The notes under the pieces: model-generated
The model's database searches: none
Seen by the model: only the letters and a program-made list of their open reading frames with translations
What the model was told of the DNA's origin: nothing
Made by a program: the position numbers and the translations under genes
DNA from: a bacterium
GTDB lineage: Bacteria > Myxococcota_A > UBA9160 > UBA4427
NCBI GenBank assembly: GCA_024742285.1
Contig: JANSYR010000013.1
Coordinates: 174,975-238,974 of the forward strand
Direction of reading: 5' to 3'
Length of the DNA stretch: 64,000 nt
Part shown: positions 16,697 to 27,233 of the stretch, piece by piece
How the letters are laid out: each line of letters starts with the position of its first letter
How positions within the stretch are numbered: the first letter of the stretch is position 1

Positions 16697-17644
16697 TTGG
16701 AAATCTATCGGGGCATCTCGGAGCTCGGTCGAAGGCTCACGCGGCCCGTCGTCACGATCGGCAATTTCGACGGCGTGCATCGCGGCCACCAGGCGATCCT
16801 CAACACGGTGATCGAGCGCGCTCACGCCCTCGACGGCGAGTCGGTGCTCTACACCTTCGAGCCCCATCCGCGGCGGGTCCTCCAGCCGGAATCCGGCTTG
16901 CGACTGCTCGAGACCTTCGACCAGCGGATGGAGACCCTCGAGTCCCACGGGCTGGACGTCGTGATCGCCGAGCCCTTCGATCTCGAGTTCGCGAAGGTGA
17001 GCCCGGAGCGCTTCATCGAGCACTACCTGCACGCCTCGATCGGCCCGTCGGAGGTCTACGTCGGCTACGACTTCCACTTCGGGAAGGACCGCGAGGGCTC
17101 GATGCGGCTGCTGACCGAGCGGGGCCCGCATCTCGGTTTTTCCGTCACGGTGATCCCCGAAGTCTCCGTCGAGGCGCGTGACGTGAACTCGACGCGGATT
17201 CGCCAGCTCCTCTCGGAGGGAGAGGTCGAGGAAGCCGCCGAGCTGCTCGGCCGGCCCTTCGTGGCCCGGGGGACCGTGACCGAGGGCGAGCAGCGCGGCC
17301 GGACGATCGGATTCCCGACGGCGAATCTCGCCCCCGAGACCGAGATCCTGCCGGGCCCGGGGGTCTACTTCGGGCGGCTCCACATCCTCCGAGGCGGCGC
17401 CGAGTGGGAGGGCAAGACGCTCCCCGCCGTCACCAACGTGGGCTACCGCCCGACCTTCCAGGACGGCCGGGACCTCGTCGCCGAAGCCCACGTGATCGAC
17501 TTCGAAGGGGACCTCTACGGCGTCGAAGTCGACCTCACCTTCGAGGGGCGGCTGCGCGGAGAGCAGCGCTTCGAGTCGGGTGAGCTCCTCAAGGAGCAGA
17601 TCGCGCGGGACGTCGATGCGGCCCGGATCCGCCTGAACGGCTGA
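16697..17644 (+). CDS. ribF: Bifunctional riboflavin kinase / FAD synthetase
   Basis: RibF makes FMN from riboflavin and then FAD. The 315-residue protein has the N-terminal adenylyltransferase domain (TIGNFDGVHRGHQAIL, with the HRGH motif) and from about residue 185 the kinase domain (RGRTIGFPTANLAP). Length is typical. The TTG start at 16697 gives the family N terminus LEIYRGI and has GGAG six bases upstream; no better ATG exists. The gene is monocistronic by spacing. Confidence 0.93.
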   Translation: MEIYRGISELGRRLTRPVVTIGNFDGVHRGHQAILNTVIERAHALDGESVLYTFEPHPRRVLQPESGLRLLETFDQRMETLESHGLDVVIAEPFDLEFAKVSPERFIEHYLHASIGPSEVYVGYDFHFGKDREGSMRLLTERGPHLGFSVTVIPEVSVEARDVNSTRIRQLLSEGEVEEAAELLGRPFVARGTVTEGEQRGRTIGFPTANLAPETEILPGPGVYFGRLHILRGGAEWEGKTLPAVTNVGYRPTFQDGRDLVAEAHVIDFEGDLYGVEVDLTFEGRLRGEQRFESGELLKEQIARDVDAARIRLNG

Positions 17645-17946
17645 GCCCGGCCGCCCGCGAAATCGCGCCGCAGGGCGCGCGCTTGCGCCGTTCGGTGCAG
17701 GGCGTCTGCCGGGCGCCGGCGATCGTCTCGATCCGCCTGGGGCCCCTCGTTCGTAGGGTGTACGCCCCATCACCGTTCTTCCCCAGCAACCCCCAGGCGA
17801 CCTGCGCCGAGGGTTCAAGTCCCCGCATTCGCCCGCCGATAACTCAGCGAGATTGCGCCCGTTTTGCGATGGCAGGACGGGCGGATGGCGACCCGTGAGG
17901 GTGCCGTGCGCAGAGCCTGCGTACGGCCAGCGGGGGAGGGGAATCG
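17645..17946. other. Spacer upstream of the pil cluster
   Basis: A 302-base gap between ribF and pilB that must carry the pilB promoter. No convincing promoter hexamers or sigma-54 element were recognised. A T-arm-like sequence at 17811-17828 was considered as a tRNA remnant and rejected. A purine-rich ribosome site (GGGGGAGGGG, 17931-17940) precedes the pilB start. Confidence 0.45.
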
Positions 17947-19656
<1,710 letters not shown>

Positions 19657-19695
19657 GCCGCGCTCCGGGCAGGATAGAAGAGAGAGGGATTCGTC

Positions 19696-20799
19696 TTGGC
19701 GAACATGCACCAGCTCCTGAAGGCGATGATCGAGAAGGGCGCTTCGGACCTTCACATCACCACGGGATCGCCGCCGCAGCTTCGGATCGACGGCAAGCTC
19801 CATCCGTTGAAGATGCCGCCGCTGTCTCCCCAGGAGACCAAGCAGCTCTGCTACTCGGTCCTCACGGACGCCCAGAAGCATCGCTTCGAGGAGACCAACG
19901 AGCTCGACCTGTCGTTCTCGGTCCAGAAGCTCTCGCGCTTCCGCGGCAACGTCTTCATCCAGCGCGGAAACGTCGCCGGCGCCTTCCGTGCGATTCCCTT
20001 CAAGATCCTCACCTTCGAGGAGCTCGGCGTCCCGCCGGTCGTCGCGGAGCTCGCCAAGAAGCCGCGCGGGCTGATCCTGGTCACGGGGCCGACGGGTTCC
20101 GGCAAGTCGACGACCCTCGCGTCGATCATCGACAGCATCAACACCGGCCGGAACGAACACATCGTCACGATCGAGGACCCGATCGAGTACCTGCACCCGC
20201 ACAAAGGCTGCATCGTCAACCAGCGGGAGATCGGCTCGGACAGCGCCTCGTTCAAGGACGCGCTCAAGTACATCCTGCGCCAGGATCCCGACGTCGTATT
20301 GATCGGTGAGCTCCGCGACCTCGAGACGATCGAGGCGGCCCTCACGGTCGCGGAGACGGGCCACCTCGCCTTCGCGACCCTGCACACGAACTCGGCGATC
20401 CAGACGATCAATCGTATCGTCGACGTCTTCCCGCCCTACCAGCAGTCGCAGATCCGACAGCAGCTCTCCTTCGTGCTCGAGGCAGTGATGTGCCAGACGC
20501 TGCTGCCCCGCGCGAACGGGCCGGGCCGTGCCCTCGCGCTCGAGGTGATGGTCCCGAACGCCGCGATCCGCGCGCTCATGCGCGACGACAAGATCCATCA
20601 GATCTACTCGTCGATGCAGATGGGCCAGGGCAAGTCGGGCATGCAGACCATGAACCAGTGCCTCGCCTCGCTCGTCCAGCGACGGATCGTGGATCCGGAG
20701 ATCGCCAAGGGTCGCAGCCCGGACATCGAGGAGCTGCAGTCGCTGATCGCCAAGGGACCGGATGCGCTCGGCGCCGCCGGGGGACGACGTTCGGGCTAG
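19696..20799 (+). CDS. pilT: Type IV pilus retraction ATPase PilT
   Basis: PilT drives pilus retraction, needed for twitching or social motility. The 367-residue protein has Walker A GPTGSGKST at about 131, Walker B DPDVVLIGELRDLET, the His box TLHTNSA, and a C-terminal segment AIRALMRDDKIHQIYSSMQ equivalent to the AIRNLIRE retraction motif. It lacks the N-terminal extension and zinc cysteines of PilB. The start is TTG 19696, with ATG 19705 as an alternative three codons in. It lies between pilB and pilC on one transcript. Confidence 0.95.
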   Translation: MANMHQLLKAMIEKGASDLHITTGSPPQLRIDGKLHPLKMPPLSPQETKQLCYSVLTDAQKHRFEETNELDLSFSVQKLSRFRGNVFIQRGNVAGAFRAIPFKILTFEELGVPPVVAELAKKPRGLILVTGPTGSGKSTTLASIIDSINTGRNEHIVTIEDPIEYLHPHKGCIVNQREIGSDSASFKDALKYILRQDPDVVLIGELRDLETIEAALTVAETGHLAFATLHTNSAIQTINRIVDVFPPYQQSQIRQQLSFVLEAVMCQTLLPRANGPGRALALEVMVPNAAIRALMRDDKIHQIYSSMQMGQGKSGMQTMNQCLASLVQRRIVDPEIAKGRSPDIEELQSLIAKGPDALGAAGGRRSG

Positions 20800-20856
20800 G
20801 CCCGCAGAATGATGATTCCGCTCGTGGGCGAGACCGCGAGTGATGGAGACTGAACG

Positions 20857-22068
20857 ATGCCGATCTATCTGTGGAACGGAAAGAACCGCGCCGGCGAGAA
20901 GAAGAAGGGCGAACTCGAGGCGGCGTCGCCCGAGGCGGCCGCGCTTCACCTGAAGAACATGGGGATGATCGCCGAAAAGGTGAAGGAGAAGCCGAAGGAC
21001 ATCGGCGAACTCATCCCGGCCCTCGCGCCGAAGGTGAAGATCAACGATCTCGTGGTCTTCACGCGCCAGTTCGCGGTGATGGTCGACGCGGGTCTTCCGC
21101 TCGTCCAGTGTCTGCAGATCCTCTCCGAACAGCAGGACAACATCACGTTCAAGAACACCCTGCGGGCGGTTCGGAGCGACGTCGAGTCGGGGCTCACCTT
21201 CGCCGACTCCCTCGCGAAGCACCCGAAGGTATTCGACGATCTCTTCGTGAACCTGGTGGCGGCCGGCGAGGTCGGCGGCATCCTGGACACGATCCTGAAC
21301 CGTCTCGCGATCCAGCTCGAGAAGCAGGAGAAGCTCCGCAAGCAGCTGAAGGGCGCGATGGTCTATCCGGCGACGGTCAGCGTGATCGCGATCGCCTGTA
21401 TCGTGCTCCTGCTCGTGAAGGTCATCCCGGTCTTCGAGCAGATGTTCGCGGACTTCGGCGGCACGCTGCCGGGGCCGACGCAGTCGGTCATCAACCTGTC
21501 GAACTTCCTGCAGGCCTACATCCACTACATGATGATCGGTGTGACCGCGGTCGTCGTCTCGTACTCGCAGGCGCGGAGCCGCAGCCTCGCGTTCCGGTAT
21601 CAGACCGACAACATCATGCTGAACATGCCGATCTTCGGAAACATCATCAAGAAGGTCGCCGTGGCTCGCTTCACGCGGACCCTGGGCACGATGATCTCCT
21701 CGGGTGTTCCGATCCTCGACGGCCTGGACATCGTCGCGAAGACCGCCGGCAACATGATCATCGAGGAAGAGCTCCAGACGACGCGTCAGGCGATCTCCGA
21801 GGGCAAGACGATCGCGGAGCCGCTCCAGGGCTCGAAGGTTTTCCCGGGCATGATGGTCCAGATGGTGGCCGTCGGTGAAGAGACGGGCTCGATGGAAGCG
21901 ATGCTGACCAAGATCGCGGACTTCTACGACGAGGAAGTCGACGCCGCGGTCGGCGGGCTCACGGCCATGCTCGAGCCGATCATGATGGTCTTCATGGGCG
22001 GCTCGATCGGTACGATCCTGATCGCGATGTACCTCCCGATCTTCACGATCGCCGACACGATCACCTGA
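20857..22068 (+). CDS. pilC: Type IV pilus inner-membrane platform protein PilC
   Basis: A 403-residue GspF-family protein that sits beneath the pilus and couples PilB and PilT to the pilin fibre. It has two homologous cytoplasmic helical domains (VFTRQFAVMVDAGLPLVQCL and FTRTLGTMISSGVPILDGL) and three membrane segments, the last near the C terminus (GGSIGTILIAMYLPIF). ATG 20857 has GGAG nearby upstream. It is co-directional with pilT and pilS. Confidence 0.95.
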   Translation: MPIYLWNGKNRAGEKKKGELEAASPEAAALHLKNMGMIAEKVKEKPKDIGELIPALAPKVKINDLVVFTRQFAVMVDAGLPLVQCLQILSEQQDNITFKNTLRAVRSDVESGLTFADSLAKHPKVFDDLFVNLVAAGEVGGILDTILNRLAIQLEKQEKLRKQLKGAMVYPATVSVIAIACIVLLLVKVIPVFEQMFADFGGTLPGPTQSVINLSNFLQAYIHYMMIGVTAVVVSYSQARSRSLAFRYQTDNIMLNMPIFGNIIKKVAVARFTRTLGTMISSGVPILDGLDIVAKTAGNMIIEEELQTTRQAISEGKTIAEPLQGSKVFPGMMVQMVAVGEETGSMEAMLTKIADFYDEEVDAAVGGLTAMLEPIMMVFMGGSIGTILIAMYLPIFTIADTIT

Positions 22069-22119
22069 TCCCGTTCGCGGGGCAGGGCCTCGCGCGGGAC
22101 CGGGGAGGGGGCACGAGGG

Positions 22120-23886
22120 GTGGGCCTCGCCGCGGCGACGAGCATCGACCGGGACCGGAGAGGGCTCGGCTATCTGATCGGTGGACGACTGGTGTTGGCC
22201 GGGCTCTCGCTCGGCCTCGCGGTCGCGATCGATCGGATGGAGGGCGGGAGCTCCCAGTCCGGGATCTGGGGCGTCTACTGGACGGTGATCGCCGCGTTCG
22301 TGGCGACGATCGTCTCGGCGTCGATGATCCATCGCACCTCGAATCCCGCGCGCTTCGCGACCGCGCAGGTCGGGATCGACGTCACGATCGTGACCGCGCT
22401 GGTGTATTTCTCCGGCGGCGGCGAGTCGTTCTTCACGTTCCTCTACGCGCTGGTGGTGCTCTACGGGGCGCTCTTCCTCGACCGGGGCGGTGTGGCGCTC
22501 TCGTGTGCGCTCGCCGTCGGCGGCTACGGTCTCGTGCTCTTCGGCGTCGAGCTCGGACTCCTGCCCGGGAGCTCTTCCGAGGACGGAGGCCGCCCGCTCG
22601 CGCTCCTGGTGGCCTACTGGGGCTTCTACGCCGGCGCGCTGGTCGTGCTCGGCATGCTGGCGAATACGCTCTCGGCGGAACTCCGCGCCACGGGCGCAGC
22701 GCTGGATCGGCGAACCCACGACCTCCGCCGGCTTCGCGACCTCCACCTGAGGACCGTCGAGAGCATCGAGAGCGGCCTGCTCACGACCGACGAAGCCGGG
22801 CGCGTGACCTCGTTCAACCCCGAGGCGGAACGCATCACCGGCATCGGCGCCGCGGAGGCCGCGGGGCGCGCCCTCGACGACGTGATCCCGGGGGCGAGCG
22901 AGATCGTCGCCGCGAGCGCGACCGGACGGTGGGAGGATTCCGGCGTGGGGCGTGCGCGCGTGCCCTACCGAAACGTGCGGGGCGAGGAGCTCTTTCTCGG
23001 TCTCGGCGCCTCCGGCCTCAACGACGAGGAAGGTCAGCAGGTCGGCCACGTCGTGATCTTCCAGGACGTGACCGGTGTGGTCGGCATGGAGCATGAGCTG
23101 CGGCGATCGGAGCGCCTCGCGGCGGTCGGAGAGATGGCGGCGCGGATGGCGCACGAGATCCGCAATCCCCTCGCGTCCATCTCGGGCAGCGTGCAGATCC
23201 TGCAGAGCGGACCGGAGGCACCGGGCGGGGATCCCGAGCACGCGCGCCTGATGGGCATCGTGGTCCGCGAAGTCGACCGACTGAACGTCCTGATCTCGGA
23301 CTTTCTCCGCTACTCGCGCCCGTCGCCGACCAAGCCCGAGCGCGTCGATCTCTCTGCGCTCGTCGCCGACGTCGCCGAGATGGCCCAGAGCCAGACCGGT
23401 GAGGGGGCGGCCGAGACCGAGCTGGCCCTCGACGACGCCGTCTGCGTGATCGGGGACCCGTCCCAGCTCGAGGCCATCGTCTGGAACCTCTGGAACAACG
23501 CGATCGAATCGATGACGGACCAGTCGTCGGAGCGACGGCTGACCGTGCGGGTCTACCGAAGCGAGGACGAGGCATTCCGGGTGCAGTCCCCCCCTCAAGT
23601 CCCCGATCCGACGGGCCGTAACGAAGACGACGGGGGAATCGACCCGGCGAGCCGCGCCGGGTGGTCCGCCGTGCTCGAGGTCGAGGACAGCGGCCCGGGG
23701 CTCACGCCCGAGGTCGAGGAGCAGATCTTCGAGCCCTTCTTCACGACGAAGGACGATGGAACCGGATTGGGGCTCTCGACGGTGCAGCGATTGGTGGAAC
23801 AGCACGGCGGCGCGATCACGGTCACCAGCCGAGCGGGTGAGGGAACGTGCTTTCGCGTGATCCTCGCGGGTGCGGAGGCCGTATGA
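22120..23886 (+). CDS. pilS: Pilus two-component sensor kinase PilS
   Basis: A 588-residue membrane histidine kinase. It has six N-terminal membrane helices (to about residue 190), a PAS domain (ESIESGLLTTDEAGRVTSFN region), a HisKA domain with the phospho-accepting His at about 345 (MAHEIRNPLASI), and a HATPase domain with an N-box (WNNAIESM), DSGPGL and GTGLGLS. This architecture matches PilS, which senses pilin levels in the membrane and controls the sigma-54 activator PilR. The stop overlaps the pilR start (ATGA). GTG start at 22120 with GGGGAGGGGG upstream. Confidence 0.93.
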   Translation: MGLAAATSIDRDRRGLGYLIGGRLVLAGLSLGLAVAIDRMEGGSSQSGIWGVYWTVIAAFVATIVSASMIHRTSNPARFATAQVGIDVTIVTALVYFSGGGESFFTFLYALVVLYGALFLDRGGVALSCALAVGGYGLVLFGVELGLLPGSSSEDGGRPLALLVAYWGFYAGALVVLGMLANTLSAELRATGAALDRRTHDLRRLRDLHLRTVESIESGLLTTDEAGRVTSFNPEAERITGIGAAEAAGRALDDVIPGASEIVAASATGRWEDSGVGRARVPYRNVRGEELFLGLGASGLNDEEGQQVGHVVIFQDVTGVVGMEHELRRSERLAAVGEMAARMAHEIRNPLASISGSVQILQSGPEAPGGDPEHARLMGIVVREVDRLNVLISDFLRYSRPSPTKPERVDLSALVADVAEMAQSQTGEGAAETELALDDAVCVIGDPSQLEAIVWNLWNNAIESMTDQSSERRLTVRVYRSEDEAFRVQSPPQVPDPTGRNEDDGGIDPASRAGWSAVLEVEDSGPGLTPEVEEQIFEPFFTTKDDGTGLGLSTVQRLVEQHGGAITVTSRAGEGTCFRVILAGAEAV

Positions 23887-25280
23887 GCCAGGAGCCCAAG
23901 GCGCGCATCCTCGTCGTCGACGACGAACAGAGCATGCGGGAGTTCCTCGAGATCTTCCTGCGACGCGAAGGCTACGCGGTCTCGATCGCGGCGGACGTCG
24001 ATACCGCGATCGCCCATCTCGAGTCCGACGAGATCGACCTCGTGATCACCGACATGCAGATGCCCGAGAAGACGGGGCTCGATCTGATCCTGGCCGCCCG
24101 CGAGATCTCGCCGGAGACGATCGCGATCGTCGTCACCGCGTTCGGAACGACCGACAGCGCCATCTCGGCCATGAAGGAGGGCGCCTACGACTACCTGACG
24201 AAGCCCTTCAAGGTCGACGAGCTCAGCATCGTGATCGAGAAGGCGCTCGAGAAAAAGCTCCTCTCGAACGAGAACCAGCGCCTGCGCCGGGAGCTTCGCA
24301 GCCAGTCCCGCGACCGGAACATCCTCGGCTCGTCCCGCGCGATGCAGGAGGTGTTCGACCTGATCGCCCAGGTGGCCGAGACGAAGACGAACGTCCTCGT
24401 CTCCGGCGAGAGCGGCACCGGCAAGGAACTCGTCGCGCGCGCGATCCACGAACAGAGCGATCGGGCGAGCGAAGCCTTCGTGGCGATCAACTGCGGGGCG
24501 ATCCCCGAGAACCTGCTCGAGAGCGAGCTCTTCGGCCATGTGAAGGGCGCCTTCACCGGGGCGGTCCAGAACAAGGAAGGCCTCTTCGAGGCGGCGACCG
24601 GCGGAACGCTCTTCCTGGACGAGATCGGCGAGCTCTCGCAGCCTCTGCAGGTCAAGCTGCTCCGCGCGCTCCAGGAGAAGAGCATCCGCCGGGTCGGCGA
24701 CACCGTCGACCGGAAGATCGACGTGCGGATCGTCTCCGCGACGAACCGCCGCCTCGAGGAAGAGGTCGCCGAGGGGCGCTTCCGCGAGGACGTGTACTAC
24801 CGCCTGAACGTGATCCAGCTCCAGCTTCCGCCGCTGCGGGAGCGCGAAGAGGACATCCCCCTCCTGGCCCAGCACTTCATTCGCCGATTTTCGGAGGAGC
24901 TCGGCAAGGAGGTCGAGGGCATGGACGCGGAGGCCTACGACCTGCTCGCTTCCTACGGCTTCCCCGGCAACGTCCGCGAGCTCGAGAACCTGATCGAGCG
25001 GGCCGTCGCCCTCGCGCGCGGCCCCGTGATCGGGCCCGATCTGCTGCCGCCGACGGTGGTGCGACCGACGTCTTCGCAGCCGATGGCGCCCCGGGTCACC
25101 GCGGAGGGCGTGGACCTCGAAACGCTCGTGTCGGACTACGAGCGGTCGCTGCTCGAAGAGGCCCTGGTGCAGTCCAAGGGCGTCAAGAAGCAGGCCGCCC
25201 GGCTGCTCGGCATCTCCTTCCGGTCCTTCCGGTACCGCCTCGAGAAGCTGGGCATCGAGGACGCGCGCCGCGAGGACTGA
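23883..25280 (+). CDS. pilR: Sigma-54 dependent response regulator PilR
   Basis: A 465-residue NtrC-family activator: receiver domain with the phosphorylation site Asp57 (VITDMQMPEK), AAA+ domain with Walker A GESGTGKE at about 174 and the sigma-54 contact loop GAFTGA at about 222, and a C-terminal Fis-type HTH (KKQAARLLGISFRSFRYRL). It is expected to activate pilA transcription with RpoN. pilA itself is not in the window. The start is set by the ATGA overlap with pilS. Confidence 0.93.
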   Translation: MSQEPKARILVVDDEQSMREFLEIFLRREGYAVSIAADVDTAIAHLESDEIDLVITDMQMPEKTGLDLILAAREISPETIAIVVTAFGTTDSAISAMKEGAYDYLTKPFKVDELSIVIEKALEKKLLSNENQRLRRELRSQSRDRNILGSSRAMQEVFDLIAQVAETKTNVLVSGESGTGKELVARAIHEQSDRASEAFVAINCGAIPENLLESELFGHVKGAFTGAVQNKEGLFEAATGGTLFLDEIGELSQPLQVKLLRALQEKSIRRVGDTVDRKIDVRIVSATNRRLEEEVAEGRFREDVYYRLNVIQLQLPPLREREEDIPLLAQHFIRRFSEELGKEVEGMDAEAYDLLASYGFPGNVRELENLIERAVALARGPVIGPDLLPPTVVRPTSSQPMAPRVTAEGVDLETLVSDYERSLLEEALVQSKGVKKQAARLLGISFRSFRYRLEKLGIEDARRED

Positions 25281-25348
25281 CGTCCGCTCGCCGGAGGGTG
25301 CGCAGGACGCGACGGCGGGGGGCGGAGGCCGTATCGCCGTCCGGGCGC

Positions 25349-26728
25349 TCAGTCCCGGATCCCGTAGTCCTTGATCTTGTAGAGGAGGGCGCGGTGACTG
25401 ATCTCGAGCAGACGCGCCGCGTGGGTTCGGTTGCCGCCCGTGCGCGCGAGAGCCTTTCGGATCAGGCCGGCCTCGAAGCACTTCCGCGCGCGCTTCAGGT
25501 TCAGGTCCTCGTCGGGCTCGTCCTCGAGCGCGGGCGGGGCCGTGGGCAGGGACTTCGGCTCGCCCACCACGGAGGGCAGGGAGCCCGCTTCGATCGTGTC
25601 GCCGTCCGTCAGGATGACCGCGCGCTCGATCAGGTTCTCGAGCTCGCGCACGTTGCCCGGCCAGTCGTACCCCACGAGCAGATCGAGGGTCTCGTCGGCG
25701 ACGGTGCGGACCGGCTTCCCGAGCTCGTCGCGGAAGCGCGCGAGGAAGTGGTCGACGAGGAGCGGGATGTCCTCGCGGCGCTCGCGCAGGGGCGGGACCT
25801 CGAGGCGAACGACGTTCAGGCGGTAGAAGAGGTCTTCGCGGAACCGGCCTTCGGCGATTTCCCGCTCGAGGTCGCGTGCCGTCGCGGCGATGACGCGGAC
25901 GTCGACCCGCTGGCTCTTGGTCTCGCCGACGGGGCGGACCTCCTCTTCCTGGATCGCCCGCAGGAGCTTCACCTGGAGCGAGACCGGCAGCTCGGCGATC
26001 TCGTCGAGGAAGAGCGTGCCCTGATCCGCTTCGGCGAAGAGACCTCGGTGGGCGCGACTGGCGCCAGTGAAGGCGCCCTTGGCGTGTCCGAAGAGCTCGC
26101 TCTCCAGCAGGTTCTCGGGGATCGCGCCGCAGTTGATGGCCACGAAGGGGGCTTCCCGGCGCGGAGACTGGGCGTGGATCGCACGTGCGATGACTTCCTT
26201 GCCGGTCCCACTCTCGCCGGTCACGAGGACCGTGGACTTGTATCCCGCGGTTCGCTCGAGCATCTCGAGGAGCTCGATCATCCCGTCCGAGGCCGCGACG
26301 ATCGCGCGTTCGCCGAGGGACTGCTTCATGTCCCTCTGGAGAAGCTCAGTCTTGCGGCGCAGGACCTCGCGCTGGTGGGCCTTCAGCAGCGTCAGGCGGA
26401 TCTCGGAGGGTTGAATGGGCTTCGCCAGATAGTCGTAGGCGCCGCGCTGGATCGCTTCCACGGCGAGGCGTTCGTCGCCGACGGCGGACATGACGATGAT
26501 CGGAACGCCGGGCAGATGGCGCGCGATCTGCGGCAGGAGGTCGAAGCCCTCCAGGCCGGGCACGTGGAGATCGAGGAGGACCGCGTCGACCGTCGAGGTC
26601 TCGATCCGGTCCAGCGCGGTTTCGCCGCGGTCGGCGGTCTGAACCTCGTAGCCCTCGTCTGAGAGGACGATCTCGAGGTCCTCGCGGACGGCCGCGTCGG
26701 CATCGATCACCAGGATTCGATCGAACAT
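25349..26728 (-). CDS. Second sigma-54 dependent response regulator (NtrC family)
   Basis: A 459-residue paralogue of PilR on the opposite strand. It has a receiver domain (phospho-Asp53 in LLDLHVPGLEG), an AAA+ domain with GESGTGKE and an intact GAFTGA loop, and a C-terminal Fis HTH (NRTHAARLLEISHRALLYKI). The receiver acidic pocket reads DAD rather than the commoner DD. ATG 26728 begins directly with the receiver (FDRILVIDAD); longer frames add unrelated sequence. No cognate kinase gene adjoins it, so it is an orphan, perhaps sharing PilS. It lies between the two halves of the pil cluster, where Myxococcus carries pilA. Confidence 0.9.
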   Translation of the reverse strand: MFDRILVIDADAAVREDLEIVLSDEGYEVQTADRGETALDRIETSTVDAVLLDLHVPGLEGFDLLPQIARHLPGVPIIVMSAVGDERLAVEAIQRGAYDYLAKPIQPSEIRLTLLKAHQREVLRRKTELLQRDMKQSLGERAIVAASDGMIELLEMLERTAGYKSTVLVTGESGTGKEVIARAIHAQSPRREAPFVAINCGAIPENLLESELFGHAKGAFTGASRAHRGLFAEADQGTLFLDEIAELPVSLQVKLLRAIQEEEVRPVGETKSQRVDVRVIAATARDLEREIAEGRFREDLFYRLNVVRLEVPPLRERREDIPLLVDHFLARFRDELGKPVRTVADETLDLLVGYDWPGNVRELENLIERAVILTDGDTIEAGSLPSVVGEPKSLPTAPPALEDEPDEDLNLKRARKCFEAGLIRKALARTGGNRTHAARLLEISHRALLYKIKDYGIRD

Positions 26729-26956
26729 GCGCTGCGTATCGGTCGACGAGGGCCCGCCCTGAAACGAATTGCGCGCTGCCAAATGCCCACGGCCTACGCC
26801 TCTTGTAGCAGGGACGTGCGATTCCGTTGCGCGCATATCAGATGTGATCCGCCGCACAACGAAGCCGCGCCGAGCGCCCTCAAGTCCCTGAAACAGCGAC
26901 CCGATACGCCTGAAGTCGGACCCGACCAGAGCGGCTCGGGTCCCGGAGGATGACCG

Positions 26957-27214
26957 GTGGCCAGTAATCAGGTTCAGAGGTTTCGCGAAAACCTCATGAT
27001 GAGCAAAGCCGAACTCGCGCGGAAGGCAGGCCTTTCGACGCTGACGATCGATCGCGTCGAAGCAGGGCGCCCGTGCCGGCTCGATACCAAGCGCAAGATC
27101 CTCCTTGCCCTCGGGCTGAAGGTTTCTGACAAGGATCGGGTCTTCGGCCAGATGGACGTCCCGGACACGCTGGGGAGCTTGGATACGTCCGACTTCTCCG
27201 GATACCGGCAATAG
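26957..27214 (+). CDS. Small XRE-type HTH protein upstream of pilM
   Basis: An 85-residue protein with a helix-turn-helix of the XRE class (MSKAELARKAGLSTLTIDRV, then EAGRPCRLDTKRKILLALGL) and a short C-terminal tail. Its GTG start is set by a strong GGAGGA ribosome site. It is the first gene of the pilM-Q run (19 bases before pilM), so it may regulate that operon or another pilus function. No other domain is present. Confidence 0.82.
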   Translation: MASNQVQRFRENLMMSKAELARKAGLSTLTIDRVEAGRPCRLDTKRKILLALGLKVSDKDRVFGQMDVPDTLGSLDTSDFSGYRQ

Positions 27215-27233
27215 GACAGGGGGAATCCTCGCG

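Noticed and set aside
17807..17836. T-arm-like sequence (GGTTCAAGTCCCC) upstream of pilB, possible tRNA
   Set aside because: The T-stem does not pair over five bases, no acceptor complement or anticodon arm lies upstream, and no CCA follows. At most it is a very old remnant.
26765..26783. Sigma-54-like sequence (TTTGGCAGCGCGCAATTCG on the minus strand) before the second NtrC gene
   Set aside because: It has the TGGCA block, but the -12 element is AATT rather than TTGC, so it fails the invariant GC.
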